Shown one piece after another: positions 14,204 through 17,348 of a stretch of 17,348 nucleotides of DNA. The stretch is from Thermofilum sp. ex4484_15 (GTDB taxonomy: Archaea; Thermoproteota; Thermoprotei; Thermofilales; EX4484-15), in assembly GCA_002254595.1 (NCBI GenBank), contig NJEH01000022.1, positions 1-17,348 on the forward strand, read 5' to 3'. The notes beneath the pieces are model-generated. The model saw only the letters and a program-made list of their open reading frames with translations, did not search any database and was not told the DNA's origin. Numbering within the stretch: position 1 is the first letter of the stretch; each line of letters opens with the position of its first letter. Position numbers and translations under genes: made by a program.

Positions 14204-14783
14204 TTAACGCCCCCGCTAACCCCGTCAAGGCCGCCCTAGCTATTAGCTTAGCTACCCTTAAAGGTTCCGGTATAGCTCCCTCCCTTACGAATTTATTTAG
14301 AAGTAACCTAACCTCCATTAAATTTAGTCCTATCCTCCTTACGAATATCTTATAACCGGTCTTAAGTACTACTTCCTCCCTTCCTCCATTCCGCTTATAT
14401 ATTTCCAACCTCCTTTCAGCTAGCGGTAATTTCCTTAAGTTATCCTCTATGCCCCTCGATTCCTCATAGGTAACGCTTACTAATGGTATCCTTAATTCCT
14501 CGTAAATAGCGTTGAGATCTATGACATTATATAAAGCTATTATAGTACCGTTTATGAGTAGGAAATTGATGTCCTTTCTCTTTAATTTCTTAAATAACCT
14601 TATTATTCCTTCGGTAGAATCTAGGCCCCCTACTTCTATGGTAGTGAAAGCCGCCCCGTCTATTATTAAGTCGCTCCTCATAACTACTCCCGCTAATATC
14701 GACCTATTCCAAAGCTTCTGCGAAAAGCTCTCTGCTATTCCTAAACACCTTATTCCCTTTTTAAATATCGATACCACTTTCAC
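14196..14783 (-). CDS. DUF99/UPF0215 family protein
   Basis: 195-residue protein of the archaeal DUF99 (UPF0215) family, considered distantly related to endonuclease V but without an established activity. Recognisable segments are IRCLGIAESF (residues 11-20), LAGVVMRSDLIIDGAA (30-45), IEVGGLDSTEGIIRL (49-63), LLINGTIIALYNVIDL (75-90) and IPLVSVTYEE. Relative to the consensus I recall (G-I-D-D-G near residue 15, V-D-G-x-D near 52), the first Asp pair is Ala-Glu and the VDG is VGG, so acidic residues of the presumed active site seem altered. The GTG start lies right after a GGGG run, with a second in-frame GTG at residue 3. The gene overlaps the MFS gene by 8 bases. Confidence 0.75.
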   Translation of the reverse strand: MKVVSIFKKGIRCLGIAESFSQKLWNRSILAGVVMRSDLIIDGAAFTTIEVGGLDSTEGIIRLFKKLKRKDINFLLINGTIIALYNVIDLNAIYEELRIPLVSVTYEESRGIEDNLRKLPLAERRLEIYKRNGGREEVVLKTGYKIFVRRIGLNLMEVRLLLNKFVREGAIPEPLRVAKLIARAALTGLAGALNE

Positions 14784-14801
14784 CCCCTAAGACGTAGTTT
14801 A

Positions 14802-14844
14802 AGTTGTGGTTAAGGTTTAATAATAGCTTCCCTAAACCACAACT
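14802..14844. promoter_or_regulatory. Divergent promoter bracketed by a perfect 10-bp inverted repeat (candidate operator)
   Basis: AGTTGTGGTT (14802-14811) and AACCACAACT (14835-14844) are exact reverse complements separated by 23 bases; the half-site centres are 33 bp apart, about three helical turns. Between them lies an AT core GGTTTAATAATAG (14814-14826), which at archaeal spacing would start transcripts near 14846 for the ATP-grasp gene and near 14796 for the DUF99-MFS operon. A dimer pair or looping regulator bound to the arms could control both. The sites are seen; the regulator is unknown. Confidence 0.5.
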
Positions 14845-14849
14845 GGTGT
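14845..14849 (+). promoter_or_regulatory. Ribosome binding site deciding the TTG start of the ATP-grasp gene
   Basis: GGTGT lies 6 bases before TTG at 14856, the same spacing as at livG and btpA. An in-frame ATG two codons later (14862) would be at a less usual distance, so TTG is preferred. Confidence 0.5.
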
Positions 14850-14855
14850 AAACCC

Positions 14856-15752
14856 TTGAGTATGCAAGTTGGGGGATTAGCTATAATCCATGCATCACCT
14901 ATACCTCCTAAACCTACAAGGATTATATTAGCCGAGTTTAAGAAGATGGGAGTTAAAGTAAGGTACTTACCTATCCAAGCTATTTCCCTATACCTAAGCC
15001 CTTACGGTAGTTATGTTAGCGTAGGCGGTAAGAAACTCGAATTAAGGGGAGCCTTACTAAGGGGTATAGGGTTCTCGCTTACCCTAGAGCAGTTCTTCAT
15101 AAGGATAGGTATTTTAAAGTACTTAGAAAGTGAGGGGGTCAGATTTGTAAATAAAGTAAGTTCCTTACTTAGAACTAGAAATAAACTAGAAACGTTAATA
15201 GCCTTATATAGGGCAGGACTCAGAGTACCTACGACTTTAGCTACCGAGAGCCTTAAGAGGATGTACTTAGGGGCTAAGGCCTTAGGCGACGTAGTACTTA
15301 AACCGGTTATGGGTTCGAGGGGGCTTGGTTCGGTAAGAACTAATGACGCGGATGTAGCTTTCCAAATAGTTAAGACGCTTAGTTCATTTAACCAGCCTCC
15401 TTTACTTCAGGAGTACGTAGAGAAACCTAAAAGGGACATAAGAGCTTTTGTAATAGGTGGGGAGGTAGTAGCTTGTATGTATAGGTACTCTAGAGGTAGT
15501 TGGAAGACTAATGTAGCCCAGGGAGGTATAGGGGCTCCTCTAAACCCCCCGGAGGAAGTAAAGGAAATGGCCTTAAAATGTTTGGAGGTACTGGAACTTG
15601 ACTACGCCGGCGTGGATATAGCGGAGGGGAAGGAGGGCTTCTACGTCCTAGAGGTAAACGGTAGCCCGGACTTTGAGGAGCTAAGTAGGGTAAGCGGCTT
15701 AAACATAGCTAAATTGCTGGCGGAGTACTTCCTCTCCGTACTTAAACGCTAA
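14856..15752 (+). CDS. RimK-family ATP-grasp ligase
   Basis: Predicted to join an amino acid, usually glutamate, to a carboxylate through an acyl-phosphate made with ATP. The ATP-grasp core shows VVLKPVMGSRGLGSVRT (Lys149, the glycine loop 153-158), LLQEYVEK (184-190, purine-binding), DIRAFVIGGEVVACMYRYS (194-212), WKTNVAQGG (216-224), YAGVDIAEG, and the metal-binding VLEVNGSPDFEEL (264-276). The pattern resembles MptN, CofF and other archaeal alpha-L-glutamate ligases. The GSRG loop argues against LysX, which I recall with a GSWGR form, and no LysW gene is adjacent. Candidate substrates are a pterin, F420 or a protein tail; the sequence does not decide. Its end overlaps the convergent prs gene by 11 bases. 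Confidence 0.82.
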   Translation: MSMQVGGLAIIHASPIPPKPTRIILAEFKKMGVKVRYLPIQAISLYLSPYGSYVSVGGKKLELRGALLRGIGFSLTLEQFFIRIGILKYLESEGVRFVNKVSSLLRTRNKLETLIALYRAGLRVPTTLATESLKRMYLGAKALGDVVLKPVMGSRGLGSVRTNDADVAFQIVKTLSSFNQPPLLQEYVEKPKRDIRAFVIGGEVVACMYRYSRGSWKTNVAQGGIGAPLNPPEEVKEMALKCLEVLELDYAGVDIAEGKEGFYVLEVNGSPDFEELSRVSGLNIAKLLAEYFLSVLKR

Positions 15753-16629
15753 TTAACTTCCTTAAGGCTTCAGCTATAGCCGAGGCTACGCTTACCTTAC
15801 TTATCTCTGAAGGTACGGTATTAGTAGCTACCACTTCGTGAACGCCTGCATTTACCAACTTCTTTAAAGCTCCCCTCCTTAATAGGGCGTGAGTACAAGC
15901 GGCGAATACCCTCCTAGCTCCTAATTCTCTAAGCCTGCGGGAGGCTAAAGCCATGGTACCCCCGGTACTTATTATATCATCTACTATTAATACGTCCCTA
16001 TTCCTTACGTCTACTCCCTTAAGGGAAAGGGATACCTCACCGGTAATTCTGTTCCTGGATTTCTCTAAGTAGTCATAAGGGCAATTAAGGATATTAGCGG
16101 CTTCCCTAGCTCTCCTTACCGCACCTTTGTCCGGCGCTATTACTAATGGTTCGCTTAACTTATCCTCGAAGTAAGCTACTAACTCCCTTAAAGGTAGTAC
16201 ATTAATTGAGCTTCCCTCAAAGTAATTTAAGCTCTCCTCCTTGTGTACGTCTACCGTTATTAAAGCGTCAGCGCCAGCACTCCTCAAGGCCTTAAGTACT
16301 GTCTTAATGCTAACTGCTTCGCCCCCTCTAAATCTCCTATCTTGCCTAGAGTAAGCTAAGTAAGGTACTACGGCTATTACCTTAGCTGCTCCCAAGTCCT
16401 TAGCCGCATCTAGGGCTAGTAGCAATTCCACTAAATGTTTATCCTGAGGAGGGTAAAGGGATTGAACTATTATCACCTGCTTACCTTCTAATTCTATCGG
16501 GTATCTTATATAGGACTCCCCATCCGGAAATATTTTATGTTCTAATTTCTCTCTTTTCAAATTAAGTTTCTTTGCTATCTCGTTATCTATTCCGTTAGAG
16601 GCAGGCCCTCCTATTACTACGGCTTCCAC
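15742..16629 (-). CDS. prs: Ribose-phosphate pyrophosphokinase (PRPP synthetase)
   Basis: Makes PRPP from ribose 5-phosphate and ATP for purine, pyrimidine, histidine and tryptophan synthesis. FPDGESYIRYP (residues 34-44) and the flexible catalytic loop YSRQDRRFRGGEAVS (93-107) are present, with VDVHK at 126-130. The PRPP-binding loop is DVLIVDDIISTGGT (212-225). The compact form of 295 residues is the archaeal type, lacking parts of the allosteric region of longer bacterial enzymes. A GTG start is supported by AGGGGAT upstream; ATG two bases earlier is out of frame. It is transcribed away from the HD gene and its end overlaps the ATP-grasp gene. Confidence 0.93.
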   Translation of the reverse strand: MEAVVIGGPASNGIDNEIAKKLNLKREKLEHKIFPDGESYIRYPIELEGKQVIIVQSLYPPQDKHLVELLLALDAAKDLGAAKVIAVVPYLAYSRQDRRFRGGEAVSIKTVLKALRSAGADALITVDVHKEESLNYFEGSSINVLPLRELVAYFEDKLSEPLVIAPDKGAVRRAREAANILNCPYDYLEKSRNRITGEVSLSLKGVDVRNRDVLIVDDIISTGGTMALASRRLRELGARRVFAACTHALLRRGALKKLVNAGVHEVVATNTVPSEISKVSVASAIAEALRKLISV

Positions 16630-16702
16630 ATGATATCCCCTATTAAGTTAGTGGGTTAAGCTTTTATTTGTTCTACTTACTTGAAGTGGAAGGGTAACGT
16701 CC
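16630..16702. promoter_or_regulatory. Divergent prs/HD-protein promoter region
   Basis: The 73-base gap contains GCTTTTATTTG (about 16660-16670), a TATA-like string appropriately placed for the HD gene starting at 16703. On the minus strand AATAAAAGC/TTAACTTAATAGG strings could serve prs. No clear dyad or other operator is visible. Confidence 0.35.
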
Positions 16703-17266
16703 ATGGGGGATTTAGGATTTATCGTAAGGGAAATACGTAAGCTATCGTGGTTAAAGAACATCCCTAGGACCGGTTGGCTCCAGTGCGGGGTACCTTTAGC
16801 TATTTGCGAAAGTGTAGCTGAACATACCTATGAGACTAGCATAATAGCTTATTTCCTCTCTAGGTACTTAATGGATAATGGCGTGAAAGTTGATATTGCT
16901 AAAGTACTGACGCTATCGCTCTTTCATGACATTTCAGAGGCTATAACTGGTGATATACCTAGAGTAGCTAAGAAATACGTAAGGGAGAACGTTACGGCTC
17001 TATTAGAGGAGAACTTCCCCTCCTTAGCCAATATGGTTAAAAGGGGAGGGGATTTAGAATCGAAGATAGTGAAAATAGCTGATAACCTATCCGCTTACTT
17101 ACAGGGTTTAATCTATAATAAGGGAGGTTTTAAGGAGGCTAGTATCATTTCGTTCAGTACTTTAAAGGATGCGGAGAAGATAGCGAAAGAGGAAGAAGAT
17201 GAGAAAATAAGATATCTATTGTTAGACTTCATAGGAGCCTTTAGGGAAAGTTATAAATTTGAATAG
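16703..17266 (+). CDS. HD-domain 5'-deoxynucleotidase-like protein (YfbR/HDDC2 type)
   Basis: Metal-dependent phosphohydrolase of the HD superfamily, close to the HDDC2/YfbR group that dephosphorylates (deoxy)nucleoside monophosphates. The metal ligands are visible: His41 in SVAEHTYETS, His75-Asp76 in LFHDISEAITGDIPR with Glu79 and Asp84 nearby, and Asp125 in KIADNLSAYLQG. The preceding IPRTGWLQCGV is the usual substrate-side N-terminal segment (P-R-x-G-W). At 187 residues it is normal length. The ATG start fits the family N-terminus. Its position beside prs and in the same window as dut fits nucleotide pool control, although the exact substrate is unknown. A tRNA gene follows 45 bases downstream. 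Confidence 0.87.
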   Translation: MGDLGFIVREIRKLSWLKNIPRTGWLQCGVPLAICESVAEHTYETSIIAYFLSRYLMDNGVKVDIAKVLTLSLFHDISEAITGDIPRVAKKYVRENVTALLEENFPSLANMVKRGGDLESKIVKIADNLSAYLQGLIYNKGGFKEASIISFSTLKDAEKIAKEEEDEKIRYLLLDFIGAFRESYKFE

Positions 17267-17277
17267 GTTTAATAAAA

Positions 17278-17286
17278 GATATATAG
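17278..17286 (+). promoter_or_regulatory. TATA-like box of the tRNA gene
   Basis: GATATATAG is centred about 30 bases before the 5' end of the tRNA at 17312, the normal distance for an archaeal tRNA promoter. Confidence 0.45.
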
Positions 17287-17311
17287 TTGATAGAGTAATG
17301 GAGTTTTCGGT

Positions 17312-17348
17312 GCGGCCGTAGTCTAGCCTGGACTAGGACGTCGGCCTG
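17312..17348 (+). tRNA. 5' part of a tRNA gene, probably tRNA-Gly (cut by the window end)
   Basis: GCGGCCG (acceptor 5' strand), TA at positions 8-9, then a D-arm GTCT ... GGAC whose stem pairs (G10-C25, T11-A24, C12-G23, T13-G22) with GG in the loop, G26, anticodon stem TCGGC, and C32-T33-G34 at the edge. The anticodon therefore starts with G. The GCG-starting acceptor and the D-arm resemble archaeal glycine tRNAs, which would make it GCC, but the deciding bases, a possible intron and the 3' half lie outside the window. Confidence 0.8.

Noticed and set aside
14191..14210. Possible single gene fusion of DUF99 and the MFS transporter
   Set aside because: The two are in different frames with an 8-base overlap and each has its own complete domain and stop or start codon.
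14856..15752. Assignment of the ATP-grasp protein as LysX (lysine biosynthesis)
   Set aside because: No LysW or lysine genes are adjacent and the nucleotide loop is GSRGLG rather than the GSWGR form I associate with LysX; only the RimK family is claimed.
1..17348. CRISPR array, insertion sequence or integrated element
   Set aside because: No regularly spaced repeats, transposase or integrase reading frames were found, and codon use is even across the genes.

Overview
The window looks like part of the chromosome of a thermophilic archaeon, most likely of the Crenarchaeota (Thermoprotei). The family content points there: a CTP-dependent riboflavin kinase fused to a winged helix, isopentenyl phosphate kinase next to a GGPP synthase, an archaeal-type dUTPase, a Clp1/Grc3-like polynucleotide kinase, a stand-alone MetRS-beta-like tRNA-binding protein, a DUF99 protein, archaeal PRPP synthetase and a tungsten-type aldehyde:ferredoxin oxidoreductase. 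Coding strands are purine-rich, with AGG, ATA, TTA and GTA codons dominating. Intergenic regions are short and carry TATA-like boxes and T-tracts. Nine of the 20 complete genes start with GTG or TTG. I cannot name the species from sequence alone. No mobile element, CRISPR array or integrase is visible.

Layout: (1) 1-90 is the 3' end of an unidentified gene, followed by a hairpin and a T-rich terminator. (2) 256-5062 (+) is a complete branched-chain-amino-acid-type ABC importer in the order LivJ-LivG-LivF-LivH-LivM. (3) ribK (-, ends 5059) and dut (+, from 5804) diverge from a shared 67-bp promoter region. (4) 6293-9637 (-) holds a 16-cysteine ferredoxin subunit and an aldehyde:ferredoxin oxidoreductase in an AorA-AorB arrangement, then a Clp1-like kinase with its own leader. 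The oxidoreductase appears damaged: its plausible C-terminus continues in another frame. (5) 9760-13061 (+) carries BtpA, a MetRS-beta-like protein, a one-cluster ferredoxin, a polyprenyl diphosphate synthase and isopentenyl phosphate kinase. (6) 13076-14783 (-) is a DUF99 protein overlapping an MFS transporter. Facing it across a promoter flanked by a perfect 10-bp inverted repeat is a RimK-type ATP-grasp ligase (14856-15752, +). (7) prs (-) and an HD-domain nucleotidase (+) diverge around 16630-16702. The window ends inside a tRNA gene, probably tRNA-Gly.

Functional themes: amino-acid uptake and aldehyde oxidation through ferredoxin; nucleotide metabolism (dut, prs, HD nucleotidase); archaeal lipid precursor synthesis (IPK feeding the prenyl synthase); flavin synthesis; and tRNA/RNA functions. 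Most genes are housekeeping. The most interesting points are the out-of-frame C-terminal lesion in the oxidoreductase, the two candidate operator dyads at 14802-14844 and 9646-9666, and the divergence from family consensus in the DUF99 protein and the prenyl synthase. I found no convincing new multi-gene system.
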